Of a stretch of DNA of 64,000 nt, positions 40,501-52,868 are shown piece by piece. The notes under the pieces were generated by a model that was not told where the DNA came from, did not search any database, and saw nothing but the letters and a program-made list of their open reading frames with translations. Each line of letters opens with the position of its first letter. The first letter of the stretch is position 1. This stretch comes from Centroberyx gerrardi (Eukaryota > Chordata > Actinopteri > Beryciformes > Berycidae), in contig NC_135999.1 of NCBI RefSeq assembly GCF_048128805.1, positions 18,010,690 through 18,074,689 on the forward strand. The letters run 5' to 3'. A program made the position numbers and the translations under genes.

Positions 40501-41002
40501 CCAAAATCCTGATGAACTTCAGTACATTAAGTTTTGGCCGCTTTTATCTGAAGTGACGACTACAAAGTGCTCCCAGCAAGAGTGTGATTCATTTTATCAT
40601 ATTGAATTAATTTGAACATAATCAGAAATCATAAAGTCTTGGGTTGAAATGAATATCTTTTCCATAGTTGTTGGACATTTTGACAAACATTTATTAACCA
40701 TTAAAGACACCCTGACATGATGTTACTGCACAGTTGGTTGTCACTATATTTTTCAATGGAAAAGACACCATAAGTGTAGAAATTTTAAAACTTTTTTATA
40801 ACTTTTTTGTTGTTTGTTTGTTTGTTTACTATTACATTACACAGTTTAACACCCCATGGTAAGTGCCATCATAGAAAACAGTACTTAATTAAAGCAACAC
40901 AGCAATGAAAGAATTAGGAGCATTTAGAACATTCAAGCATTTCCTGAAGTGCAACACACAAAACAGAAGTCACAAGATCCTGTTTTTTGCAACTCACACT
41001 TA

Positions 41003-41005
<3 letters not shown>

Positions 41006-41065
<60 letters not shown>
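41006..41065. repeat. (GT)n microsatellite
   Basis: Pure dinucleotide array of about 58 bp in intergenic DNA upstream of camsap3. Confidence 0.97.
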
Positions 41066-41068
<3 letters not shown>

Positions 41069-41706
41069 AAAACCTCTGCAACAGGAAACAAGCAAATAGT
41101 AAACATGTTGTCCCCCACCAGTGATGTAGTTCCACCCTTGGGTTAGTCAGTGATTGCTGAGTGTATTTGAAATATGAGTGAAATTGTGTAAGCATTTTGG
41201 TATGGGACAATGAAAGGACAGATTGACCATATATTTCTGTTGCCTACTCTCCTCAGAATTAAGCTTACAAGTTATATCTTGAAATGTAGTAACTGTAATT
41301 GTCCTGTTTTTACTCAATACAGTACAAAATATAAGAACTACAATATGCAATAAATACAATCCGTACATTACACAATGTACACTACAATACAATTTATAAT
41401 ACAATATACAATATAACATACAACACCAGGAGCGTGAGTGTTATGAATAATATAAATGCTAAATGATAAGTGATATATGGTATTGCACAGTAGGTAAGTG
41501 GTAATATGATATAAGTAGTCAACACTGACAGCACAGTGGTAGTGCAGTGATGAGTGCAATAACAGTACAACAGTCCAACAACTGTACAATAACTACAGTG
41601 TCTTGTGGTTAGAGGTTTGCCGAAAAATTCTCCATTGACTCTCACTTCACATCAAGCCAGTCTGATGTCTCCAAGTGTGTAGCATGTGTAGACTATCATG
41701 TTACCT

Positions 41707-41996
41707 ATGATAACTTTAACTGTATTGCTTTACCACTGAGTCCCCATTCATTGTCCCCCACATTGTATGATAACTTTAACTGTATGACCTGCTTTACCAC
41801 TGAGTCCCCATTCATTGTCCCTCACATTGTATGATAACTTTAACTGTATGACCTGCTTTACCACTGAGTCCCCATTCATTGTCAATGCCGCCCCCTAGCG
41901 GCACAAAGTCAACATTACAGTGTGACTAACTAACGAACAAACGAACTAACGGACGGAGACCGATCCATCGTCCCCCCTTTGGTGGGGGACAATGAA
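41707..41996. repeat. Three tandem ~60-64 bp units bounded by an inverted repeat
   Basis: Units begin ATGATAACTTTAACTGTAT at about 41707, 41767 and 41831. TTCATTGTCCCCCAC at 41747-41761 is exactly reversed by GTGGGGGACAATGAA at 41982-41996. Another short palindrome, GCCGCCCCCTAGCGGC, lies near 41886. The set could be a small fold-back element whose inner part expanded in tandem. Confidence 0.8.
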
Positions 41997-42309
41997 CCTT
42001 GCGTAGCCTACATTAAAAAAAAAATCTAAGCTCTAAGCAAATTTAGCAACTCAGAAATAAGCTTAATTAAAGCTAACCCTCTTATACACATCATAAAGAC
42101 CTTTGAGAAAACACTATGAAGGTAAAAATTAACTCTGGCCTATAAAAAATACAAAAATTACTCTCTCCTCAAAGCCATTTCCTTGCATGGGCAGTCCTCT
42201 TGCTCGTGTGCAAATTCTCACAGGTTTTGTGATGGAAATGCCACTATACCAAATGGCTATGCTCAGCACAAGAAGCTGCAGTTTTGGTATGAACAGCATC
42301 ACACAGCTT

Positions 42310-42545
42310 AGCACTGTGACTCAGTGGTTTGCACCGTCGCCTCACAGCAAGAAGGTCCTGGGTTTGATTCCTAGCTCTCTCTGTGTAGAGTTTACAAGTT
42401 TACATGTTCTCCCTGTGCTCATGTGGGTTTCCATCAGGTGTTGTGGTTTCCTCCCACAGTCTAAAAACATGCAAGAAATGGATTGGAGACTCTGAATTGC
42501 CCATTGGCATGAATGGGAGTGGGAGCGCGTTATCCTGATAGTCTA
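42310..42545 (+). mobile_element. tRNA-derived SINE-like repeat
   Basis: Starts with the A-box-like TGTGACTCAGTGGTTTGCAC and has a B-box-like GGGTTTGATTCC about 40 bases later, followed by a body with TTTCCTCCCACAGTCTAAAA and ACATGCAAGAAATGGATTGG, a combination seen widely in fish genomes. No cloverleaf beyond the promoter boxes. Confidence 0.65.
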
Positions 42546-43677
42546 CCTTCCCGCCTGATGTAGTCTGACCCAGAATAGGAATGAATGCGTCCCGACAGTG
42601 CCCTCTAGTGTGGCTGTAATAAGCACTTTGCTACTCCCCTATACCACTCTTAACTTTTATTATAGTATTACTAATATTCCTTAGGGTAACGACATTCATT
42701 TGGCAGATTGCACTGTCCAACACAGGCTCAGAATATCATATTTATAGTCTTTATTGTCTCGAGCCTAGTGCCAAGCCATTGAACTCCTGTACAAACTGTA
42801 CAGAGCAAATTTGCTACACTAAAGTTACTTATATACCACAAAAACAGATGCAAAAAGAGAGGGTGCAGCTCAATGTAGGTCAACAATGCATTTCTTTGAA
42901 AAAGGTTGCCCTACATATAGGTTTCCATGGCCATTTTTGGTTTGTGGTGCTTGAGAATGGGCAGAGATCAGCAGTGTCATCCACTGTCAACCACTAAGAA
43001 TGTTGCAAAACTAGTTTGTTCTTGTGGGTTTTTTTCTTTGCTGGTAACTGACTGGGTGTATGTTAGTTTCAGCTGTAGTATATGTGTGACAGAAGAACAT
43101 CTGGTACCCAGATCTAACCGCTCATCACATACCCACCGTGACATAAAAGGTAAGAACAGGATCATTATTCAGACTCCATTTTGACCAAAGAGGACATGAA
43201 CAAACAATACACACTACTGCTCTAACTTAAACTTAAGGTGTGTTTTTAATGAGTCCATAGTCTACTGTAGGTTTGTGTGTGTGATGTGCGGAGGGTTGGC
43301 TGTATTTTTCTATGGTTATATTGGATTTTACGAGAAATGTGATTGGATGATGTACAGGAATAAATGCATGTTTTAACCCAATGCTAATTAGCCTACTGGT
43401 AGCCATGTACATCCAACTCCTAGTTTGGCATGATTGAATTTTTGGGAAAACATATTTTCATCATTCCAGATTAATTGGAAACAGACCCTTCCCAGCAGAT
43501 GTAAGTGAAATTATATTTTTTAAATGTAATTTATAAGTTGTGTGTTTGTATGTTTGTGTATTTATGTATAAGAGGCACAAATGTGAAATAATTATTTGTT
43601 CCCCTGTGACTAAACTGTCCTCCACAGGAATCTTTGCGTTTGGGTTAATACCTGTTTTTCCTGCAGGTTAACGTGCC

Positions 43678-44091
43678 ATGGGCAGCTCCTCCTCCAAGAA
43701 GACGTTCTTTGGGAGACAGAAGAAAGAAGCTTCACCTCTGAGTAAGGCCTGGGGCAGACTGAGGGGGGCGCTGCCCAATAAGAAACACAAGAAGAAGAAG
43801 AAGAGCATTCTGTCACTGGATAAATTCAGCCTGGATAACCTGAGGAAGGAGGAGTGTTCACAGAAGAGGTTCTCATTGGCAAGGGACAGGAAGGAGTCAA
43901 TATCGATCAAAGGTCTCTCTCTTGGCAAACCTAGGAAGGAGCTAGTGTCAATACAGACTCTTTCACTAGGAAGAAAGGAGAGGAATGGAAGAGGAATAGG
44001 AGGAGTAGGAGAGCAGATAAAGAGGAGATTCTCTTTAAGGAACATCAGAAAGAGCTCACCTCCTAGCAAGAGGTTCTCTCTTGCTCTCTGA
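43678..44091 (+). CDS. Small basic protein with predicted N-myristoylation; unrecognised
   Basis: Single-exon ORF of 137 residues, ATG in good context (GTGCCATGG). A splice-acceptor-like CTGCAG lies 10 bases upstream and a small candidate 5' exon around 43628-43666, so the start may follow a spliced 5' UTR. I do not recognise the protein. N-terminus MGSSSSKK fits the myristoylation rule (Gly2, small residue at 6, basic after). A poly-Lys run (NKKHKKKKKS) follows near residue 40. Four RFSL/KFSL-type units and two LSLG units recur, ending in SKRFSLAL; RRFSLR and KRFSLAR look like PKC/PKA targets. The composition recalls MARCKS-like membrane-switch proteins, but there is no sequence match I can name. 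The antisense strand is also open for 133 codons, which weakens the case. Coding status is an inference. Confidence 0.5.
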   Translation: MGSSSSKKTFFGRQKKEASPLSKAWGRLRGALPNKKHKKKKKSILSLDKFSLDNLRKEECSQKRFSLARDRKESISIKGLSLGKPRKELVSIQTLSLGRKERNGRGIGGVGEQIKRRFSLRNIRKSSPPSKRFSLAL

Positions 44092-44501
44092 ACTCTGTGT
44101 CACTTACAGTAAAGCACACAGAGAAACAGAGACGGAGCGAAAGTGTGTGAGTCTCCATTCATCCCCTGCATGGTCCTGCACCAAGTGCCCTCAAAACACA
44201 CATTTTGAAACAAGTCAGAGAGATACTCAAGTATTCAATGTTTTTAATGTCAGTTACCCAGGACGGATTATTATGGCTGAGATCCATCTCCTGTCAGACA
44301 CAAGGCTGTACTTTTCACACTCAAAAACAGCTGTACAGTCACAAACCTTCCTTCATATAAACATCTTGATGTCACTTTTACTCAACATGAACATCAATCA
44401 GCACATCAAATTATCACAAGTGAACATTGTTAAAACAAAATATTTTCCCTTTTGTTTCAAATCAATATCAATAAGACAGCTCTCTCCCTCTGCAAAACTC
44501 T

Positions 44502-44527
44502 CTAACCCAACCCTAACCCTAACCCTA
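44502..44527. repeat. Short interstitial telomere-like repeat
   Basis: Three to four units of CCCTAA, the vertebrate telomere sequence, followed by an A run and a 34-bp near-duplicate (CATTTTTGGATA-TAATCTCAATG) at about 44548-44593. Confidence 0.8.
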
Positions 44528-44599
44528 AAAAAATGAAATGTCATTTTTGGATAATAATCTCAATGACATTTCATTTTTGGATATAATCTCAATGTAAAA

Positions 44600-45655
44600 T
44601 TCAATTATTTGATTTGACGGTTTCTCTTTAATAAAGAGTCTTTATGTTGTATTACAGGAGGTGTCTCCAATGTCAAATCTGCAAAAGTTCACTAAATACA
44701 TAATGTCTACTGTCATAATGTGATCATAAATAAAGCTTTATATCACAATACAATTGTGTATCAAACATATTAACAATTCTCATAATGTAAAACATTGACA
44801 TAAAATTAGCATACAGTCTTAAACAACAAAAAACCACAGTAAAATAATCAGATATTGATGAAGGATCAGCTTACAGCATGATAACTACCATTTTGGCTCA
44901 GCTGCTTATGATGAGTTGGTTACCTATAGCAGTGCTTTTTAAGTGGCATTGCATTGGGACGCAAACTGGATCGTGTCCATTAAGTCGCAAGCCAATGATA
45001 TTCAGTTTCATATAAAAAAAAAAAAAAACAATCAAGAAAACATGTCAGCCACAACATTGCAGGTCAGGTGATAGGCTTTGTGTCTGTTACAATCGGTGAA
45101 ATTGCATTCATAGACTTCGAGGACAAGAAGTATCTAACATGAGTCTACATGAGCCTCATACACTTAAATATTAGGATCCTATAAATGTCCCACAGCTGAA
45201 ACTGTGTAACGATCCCAGCAGGCACAATAAGCCCAGGAAGAATATTCTGTTTAGTTAAGACTTGGCTAGCTAGGGAATGGACACACAGGGTTTCCTCCAT
45301 GAGCTTCAGGGGCCTTTGTGTTCATCTGACTGAAATAGTTTAATCTCAAATAAATGATAGCAATGTTAGCTTTCCAATGATATATATACATATTTTGGAG
45401 GATCATAAGGGTAACAAATTCCTGGATAAAAATCAGTCTGAGTCAGTTAGAAACTATTATATAAAAATCCAATGGGATTTTAAAAAAACAAAACAAAAAC
45501 AGCAACCAGTTTTTGACCCTGTCAGAATGGTGATGTCCTAGTTGTGGAAAAACTGGTCTTTAGGCATTATGTGTCCATACACAGATCAGTGGATTTCAGT
45601 GTGTGTATGTATGCATGTCTTGAGTGTGTGTTGAAAGTTTATCTTAGTTCGGGTT
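44600..45655. other. A/T-rich non-coding stretch
   Basis: Nothing coding seen. May include the 3' UTR of the minus-strand exon at 45758-45660. AATAAA words here lie on the plus strand (44631, 44730) and fit the end of the 43678 ORF transcript instead. Confidence 0.4.
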
Positions 45656-45659
45656 AATT

Positions 45660-45758
45660 TCAGCTTTCCGAAGAGGCCTGGATGTCTTCTGCGTCTTCCA
45701 GCATGAGAGGTCTTCCGTTGGTCTTCTCGTCCAGCTCAGCACTACGAGACTTATAGGT
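45660..45758 (-). CDS. Probable last coding exon of an unidentified minus-strand gene
   Basis: Minus-strand acceptor TCTCTGTAG followed by 32 codons and TGA, phase 0: TYKSRSAELDEKTNGRPLML, then EDAEDIQASSES. Highly acidic end with possible casein-kinase sites. The balanced codon use and clean acceptor look exonic. I do not recognise it and found no upstream exon between here and the lpar2 end at 48773. It could be an alternative 3' exon of lpar2, the end of a gene whose other exons lie further right, or a chance ORF. Confidence 0.5.
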   Translation of the reverse strand, partial: TYKSRSAELDEKTNGRPLMLEDAEDIQASSES

Positions 45759-45769
45759 CTACAGAGAGG

Positions 45770-46705
45770 GGTGGAGAGGCAGAAAAGTACAAGCCAGGGG
45801 GGGAAATGAGGTAAGGAATGGGCAGAAGGAAAAAAAGAATGGATAGGGAGAAAGAGGAAAGGGGATTAGGTGCAGCAGAAGGTAAAAGGGAGTGAAAAAG
45901 AAAAGAGAGAAAACAGGTTAGTCATGTCCAAACTAGCAAAAGAGGGAAACTGGTTAATAGGAAAAGACATATTTATTCCTGAGATACAGAGTGTTTCTTC
46001 TCAGTTTGAGGCCGACTGTTGAAATTTGCATTTGGAGCAGACAGACAATCATCACGCCAAGTCAATCACTGCATAAAGCACACAGCAGCAGGCAGGCAGG
46101 CGGACATAACCAGACAAACAACAGACATAGGTACATTTAAACCTGTGCATTTATTAATTTTGGTTGCAACATTTTTTGTACAAAAATAAAACAAAAATAA
46201 TGTGAAAACGTTTTGAAACGTCAAAACTGAACAATATCAACAGTAAGCTTATAATATGAAAATGAGTATCAACAAGTAGATTTATGTGAGATCTGAAGAC
46301 AAAGAATATAATTTGCATAATAGTATATCCCTTTAATAGCTTCTTGTATTGACATTCCCTTTAAGAGTACTGGTACTTACTGTAATGATTTACTAGTGGC
46401 CGTAAGTGGCAGTATACGCAAATGTATAACTTCCCTTTTATTGTGTGCGTCACCTGCATATTTTACTACCACAACACATGGTGAGGCAGAACATGCAAAT
46501 CGTTCTCACCGTCCCACTTTACGCCGTCGTTCTTACATCTTTTCTAATGGTGATGTCATTGACAAGATGTGCAAGTATGTAAAACAACTCGTGAATCAGC
46601 ACACACACTCAGAAATTCATGTAAACACACGCAAACCCACACACACGCACATGTTCACGACTACTTCTTACTAGCAGTAATAACAGAGTCATGAGGCTGT
46701 GTGGA

Positions 46706-46738
<33 letters not shown>

Positions 46739-47225
46739 TTCCCTGTGAGTGTGGGTATGCGAATGAGGGAATGCATGCCTCTTAACATACACACATGCCA
46801 GAGCAACAAGTCAGAGGAAATACGGCAAGGAGCATGACCCATTCTAACCACCAGAAGACATCTGGAGCGGTTTAAGACTGTACAGTGCTAGCAAACAATC
46901 TAACACAAATATTAGCAACAGCACAAATAACATACAAATGTTGCACTAGATATAGAATAAGCAAATATTGCATAAGAGCCAGGCATTTGAGCAATTCCAA
47001 ATAACTCGTCTAATAACGTGTTTTTAACATGAGGCACTGTGAGTCAGGCTTTCTGTCTGTTACAAGACAGGCCTTGATTTAGCAATATTTGAGGGATTTG
47101 ATTATGGCTAATGATGTTCTGCCAACTCTTTGTCTATTGGCAAGTGTGACATCCTGAGTGAATGTACATGCAAAGGTGCTTGTCTTTTTTGTATTTTATA
47201 TGACACACAGTCACAAAGAACACTG
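45770..47225. other. Non-coding stretch between the 45.7 kb exon and the TTAA element
   Basis: No exon recognised. A (GT)n array is at 46707-46738. Confidence 0.5.
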
Positions 47226-47231
47226 ATTTAA

Positions 47232-47777
47232 ATCAATATTCCACTTAGTTTTAACATGGGGGTTATTTAGCACTTGACCACCATGAAAACCATACTAATC
47301 AACAAGATCGGATGCAGCTGGGGTGAGTTTGTAGTGTTCTGATTTTTACTTCCCATTCATTTGAATGAGGCCACGGAAGCCTGAAAACTCACATTTAACA
47401 TGTTTGTGAACAGATTCAACAGCAGATCCCGCTTTTAGGACAACAAAGCAGTCCTGGGTCCGTCGTCATTTTGCACTTCTATTCTTGCTTCACACTAAAA
47501 TTAGTATTTAAAAGTAAAAGCAGACCCGGCCTCCCAAACAGGAACTATCTCTCCTAAATGGTATCCCTCTGCTATGTTCTCTTGTATCAATAAAAATGCT
47601 ATTTGGCGAAATTATGTTCTAAAACGTTGGACCCACAGTCAGGTGAAAACCTCAGTAGAGGGATCTGTTGCCCCTGCTGTCCCCGCTGCATCCGATCTTG
47701 GTGATTAGTTTGTATTACGTTTTTAAGGCGGTCAAGTGCCGAATAACCCCCGTGTTAAAATTAAGTGGAATATTGCT
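47232..47777. mobile_element. Long-inverted-repeat DNA transposon with TTAA target duplication
   Basis: The two ends are inverted copies of each other over about 100 bp: left from 47232 (ATCAATATTCCACTTAGTTT...) through GATCGGATGCAGC near 47320, right from CGCTGCATCCGATC near 47684 to the end at 47777. TTAA lies directly outside each end (47228-47231 and 47778-47781). TTAA duplications are typical of piggyBac and Kolobok superfamilies; the long terminal repeats fit Kolobok-like MITEs better. 546 bp, no ORF. Confidence 0.85.
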
Positions 47778-48772
47778 TTAAGTTCACAGATACACAATTG
47801 TGAAATTGCGCAGTCTTTACTTAGCTAACAATTGTTCAAATGGCACTGGCATTACTGTCATTTTCAGGAAATTTTGTTTGACTGGCTGACAGTGTAAGAC
47901 AACTCTACTATTAACACCAGTCTAGACATGGTTGCTGACAATAGATATGATGTAACCAATACAGAGCAGCCAACCACAGAAAATCTCTCAGTTCTTCTTT
48001 TACTGTGCTTCTGTATTATGAGTGCACTGTTTTCTAACTGTCCTGAAGACTGGGAGCATGTATTTTAACTGCAGTGCAAGAAAAGAGCTCCATCACATTA
48101 CTACAGATCATTAGGTGCTCGGGAGGAGCGTCTTTATAAGAGCCGCAGCTCTGTGTGTTCATTTTGTTCATTCATTTTTTACAATGTGCACTGCTTAGGG
48201 TAATTACGGTATGCACCATTTAGGCGGTGCAGAGCCCCAGTGCCCTGCATAAGGGAAACACAGTGTGCACTTGTACGCCAGGTAGTACGGTAAAAGTCAA
48301 ACAAGTTTGGTGTGTCTCACACATGGTTCGCTCACTCCAATCATGCATAACCTCCCCGAGCACCTAAGAAGCGCAAGCACACTTGTTTATATTTGGTCAA
48401 AGCAGAGAATCGAGAGAGTTGGAACTGCTATGATTTTACAGTTGTGGTATATACTACTACAGCATACATAGCAGTCACTTTCAAACAATCACTCACCACC
48501 ATTTTTTCTGATGATTAATCTGTTTTGTCAAGGCTAGCGTCAGTGTTTTCACTTTGCCTACTGACAGTTGTCATAACTATCGTGTGTTATTCACGTTACA
48601 TTAAGTCAGCCAAAGTGTCAGTTTCTCGTTGCATAGCTTTCAAACAGCCATTACTTTTCGACTGGTGGCTGTCATGGTCATGCGTGTTGGGCTATAGTGG
48701 TGATCATCATAGTATTTCTACAGATACAGTCAGTGTGGTTTCAGGGGTTTATACTGTTAACAATCCTAGTCC

Positions 48773-49557
48773 TTAGTGCGAGTGGTTGTTTTGTTTGTGA
48801 TTGATGTCGTCGCCTCCGTTGCTCTCGGACAGTACCTCATGCTCCATGGTGTTAAAACGAACTCCGGACTCCCCGTTTTGGTCGCCGCCCCGTCGGCACA
48901 GGCAGCACAGGATTCGTTTGAAGGTCCTCCTCATGTCTTTGTCCCTGAAGGAGTAGATGATGGGGTTGACAAAGGAGTTGCACTCCGCCAGCACCAGGCA
49001 GTACTTCTCATAGCGCAACACCTTGCACTTGTCACAGCCCAGACCGTCTAGCAGCAACACCACCAGGCCGGGCGTCCAGCAGATCACAAAACAGCCTACA
49101 GAGAGAGAGGGGTGTGGGGAGGGGGTTGCAGGAGATAAACGATACATGAGGGTGTTAAAAGACTGGGATAATAACATTGGTAAAAACAAGGGAGAGGAGT
49201 GAAAAGTGGTGAATAAAAAAAAGTTGCTCAGGGGAGAGACGAGGATACAATGAAATGAATAGACAGGCAGACAGAGTGGTGGAGAAGAATGTGAAGAAGT
49301 AGGGGGTGGCCAGGGGAGAGAGGGAATGTACTGTAAATTCCTCTGTTCCTCTGTATACAGTACAATACACACATGAACGCACACACACACAACATATCAG
49401 TGTGTGGACTGGGTTTAGCCTGTAAGATCAGATTTCATTATCATAATACTCGATTAGACAGCTCAGGAATTCATAATGTACACACACACAGCATGTTCAG
49501 CAGTAATTTATGCACACGTATAAGCTACAAATTGAAATGTGAAAATGCTGGGGTAGT

Positions 49558-49619
<62 letters not shown>

Positions 49620-51465
49620 AGTAGTGTCATATGGGTAGGAGAGAAGCGATGAGGGAATGTTTTGGTGGCTGAACTATGCAGTTCTCTGTCAGGACATGCT
49701 CAGGGTTTCCTCACCCTCTTTACATGCCAGAGACGCTGAATGCTGGTGTGTGAGAGAAGGGAGAGCGGTATAACATTTTCTAACTTGAGGAATTTAATCG
49801 AATGTTAAAAGTGCAAGAGCAGAAGCAGGGGAGGGTGGGAAGAGAGAAGAGGAGCAAGGGAGAGTGGACAGAACAGAAAAGAGAGGAAACAGCAGGAGAG
49901 GGAGGGAAGGAGTGAATGTGGGGGGAGTGGAGTCTGGTTTAACAAGTTTAGACAAGCTAAGAGGGGAGCCTGCATGACACCGTATGTGTGCACGCATAGG
50001 CTTGAAAGATGGTCGGTGGCGCATTTTAGCACCTTTTTGTGTTGTTTGTGTGTGTTGCATATGAAGGTACAGGCAGGCATTTCCCCCATAACTACCCACA
50101 TCTCTTACATATCAAGTAGCATGAGTAAACTGTACAAATGTTGATTGGTGTCTGTATAAATATGTGATGTGTGTAAACAGTGTGTGTGTGTGTGCGCTCC
50201 CTCACCCAGAATCATGGAGACAGTCTTCATCAGGTTGAACACTGTCTCCTTGTGTCTGATCTGGGTGGTGTGCTGCGACATCCTCTGGCTCTTGTGTCTC
50301 ACATAGAGAAAGATCCTGGTGTAGACCGCCAGCATGATGGAGAAGGTCAGCAGGTTGAGCACGGCCCAGAACACCAGGTAGCTGCGGCTGTACATGGGTG
50401 CCATTGTGGAGCAGTTCTCCAAGTCACACAGACAGTGCCAGCCCATGGTGGGAACCAGGCCCATGATTATTGCCAGCGCCCAGATACCCAAGATGAGCAG
50501 CACCACACGCCGGTTGGTCATCTTACTGTGGAGTTGCATAGTGAAGATGGTTTGGTGGCGCTCCACTGCCACAGCCAAGAGGTTGACTACTGAGGCTGTC
50601 AGGCTGGTATCAATCAGCCCCTGGCGCACAAACCACTGGTACTTGGATAGCTTAATGGTCCAGGGACCAGTATGAAACATCATGTGGAGGTAGGAGATAC
50701 CTGGGGAGAGGCAAGAGAGGGTTTCATTGCAATGAAATTCAAAATAGAGCTACCTAATGTTGCCACTCAGGCAGAAGGCGCTATTACACGTTGTGTTGAC
50801 AAAATTAAAACAGCTAAACATTAGCAAAGATATAGGTTCTAATGTAAATGAAGAACACAGTAGTAATGCAGTGCCGAGGATTTATGAACGAGAAGAGACT
50901 TGTTGTGGTTCAAAATAGCTTAGATAGATGTAACAGTAAAGTGTGTGGGTCTAGTAGCACTAACTGCAGATATGAGTAACCCCGTGGATAGTCCCAGTAC
51001 CTGATAAGAAGTCTAAGGCAGCCAGATTACCTGGTAGGTAGTAGATATTAATATATATACAGTATGTATTCCTAGCAGCATTAAAACTAGTTCTAGAAAT
51101 AACTAGTATAGCCATATGTATACACCTTGTAGTACTAGTAGTAATAACCTAAAAGTAAATGTCAGTGATAATGATAGTACTGTCAGTAGGTTTAGTATTA
51201 GCCCAGTACCTGAGAAGAGGTCTGCAGCAGCCAGGTTACCCAGCAGGTAGTAGATGGGAAAGTGAAAGCGTCGGTTGATGAAAATGGCTGCCATGACCAA
51301 CATGTTGGAAAAGATGACAATGAAACAGACCGTCATGCCCAGACTGACAACAACATAGTCACGGGCACGCCAACGGTCGCTGATGTTCTTGCCACTCTTG
51401 TCGTAGAAAAATTTGACAGTACGGTTGGTGTAGCAACCAGGTATATCATCGGTCAGCGTATCCAT
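48773..51465 (-). CDS. lpar2: Lysophosphatidic acid receptor, LPAR2-like
   Basis: Class A GPCR of the Edg LPA group; couples lysophosphatidic acid binding to Gi, Gq and G12/13. Minus-strand coding exons 51465-51210, 50700-50206 and 49095-48773 join to 357 residues. N-terminal CYTNRTVKFFYDKSGKNI carries an N-glycosylation site. TM1-2 include NRRFHFPIYYLLGNLAAADL. TM3 has WFVRQGLIDTSLTASVVNLL with the Arg-Gln pair of LPA receptors (S1P receptors have Glu there), ERH in place of DRY, and NPIIY in TM7. LLLDGLGCDKCKVLRYEKY and RDKDMRRTFKRILCC match LPAR2 better than LPAR1 or 3; the CC pair is a likely palmitoylation site. The intron within the TM2-3 region is as in other Edg LPA receptors. The C-terminus ends NHSH, so the PDZ motif of mammalian LPAR2 is absent. 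Fish have two lpar2 copies; which one this is cannot be told. Confidence 0.92.
49558..49620. repeat. (CA)n microsatellite in lpar2 intron 2
   Basis: Pure CA array of about 60 bp. Confidence 0.97.
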
Positions 51466-51479
51466 CTTTGACCATTCAC

Positions 51480-52813
51480 ACAGTGGGATTAGAGAAGAGT
51501 GGGTGAGGTTGGAGGGGACAGAGGCCTTTCAGGCAGCTCGGATGGGAAGCGGAGGGGTAGGACTAGGGCGGCATTCAGACTCGCCCTATTGGTGGGTTGG
51601 AAATCGGCATGCCATCAGCTCGGCAGGTGGCGATGGGAGGTATCCAGTTTGATATCTGAGTCCTTTACTCTTATGTTGTCTGAGACACTGGCCCCTCCTC
51701 TTGAAACTGTGGAAAAATAAATAATTTGTTTCAGACAACCACTCAAAGACAACCACGATGCATGAGGGCTTAATTCCAAAACGCTATATATCCAAAAATG
51801 TGTTTCTGGTGTTCATTTCTCACTATAGAAAAAAAAAAGAGGATAACATTTTAGATGATGCAAGATAGCTAATAAATTCATTGATATAGTGAGTTTTACT
51901 TTTATGTCAGCAATCATTTTGTCAGAGAAGAGGTCACATTTTTTTCAGAGGGTGGATAACTAATTTTGGGATGAAGCCCTTCATATATAAAGTAGCATAT
52001 GTAACTGTTTAAATGTGGAGGATTAACTGTATTGTGATGCATCCAAGTCAATCACCAACTGAGGATGACATTCTTCTGTAAATGAAAATGCAGCACAAAA
52101 GCAGCCTTTACTGTATTACTATATTTTTACCTAGCCAACTGACTAACATCTATACAGCCGAACAAGGCATAGCAGGAACAGGCAATTCTTCACGACTGGG
52201 ACACTGTAATCAAAACTAACCACAACTTGGAGCAGAATTCAGCAAGCAAGCCTCGATTTAAAAAGACACATCCGAAATGAGGCCAACAACAATGAGCTTT
52301 AATCCTCTATTTACGGTAAACTTGCAAGGCCCACATGGTGGGTTTTGAATCAACAACACTCCCTCACACATGCTCGCCCATTCCCTCTGATAATCACACC
52401 CAGCAAAGCACTCTCACACATACTGTACAACTCCAGTTCTGCTCGCTCAACAATGGAAACAACCGAGCAGCTCCCTACAGCAGAGACACACCTCACAATT
52501 ACACAATCCAGCTATGTAACCCAATCTCAATCCAAACACACACACACACACACGCACGTACACACACACACATGCACAGAGGGATAGAGAGCCTCAGTGA
52601 CCCACTCTCCTACCAAGGGTGTGGGGTTGGATGCCAAATCAAAAACAGCAAGACTGAAAACGTGAGAGACAGAGAATGAATAATCGAAAAGATAAGATGG
52701 CAAAAAAGGGTTTGATTGAGGCAACGATGTTAAATATTTGTGGAACATGCAAAAGGACCAAAGGGTAAAAACAAGAAGACTTGGGTGAATAAGAATGCTA
52801 AGAAAGGGTTTGT

Positions 52814-52868
<55 letters not shown>

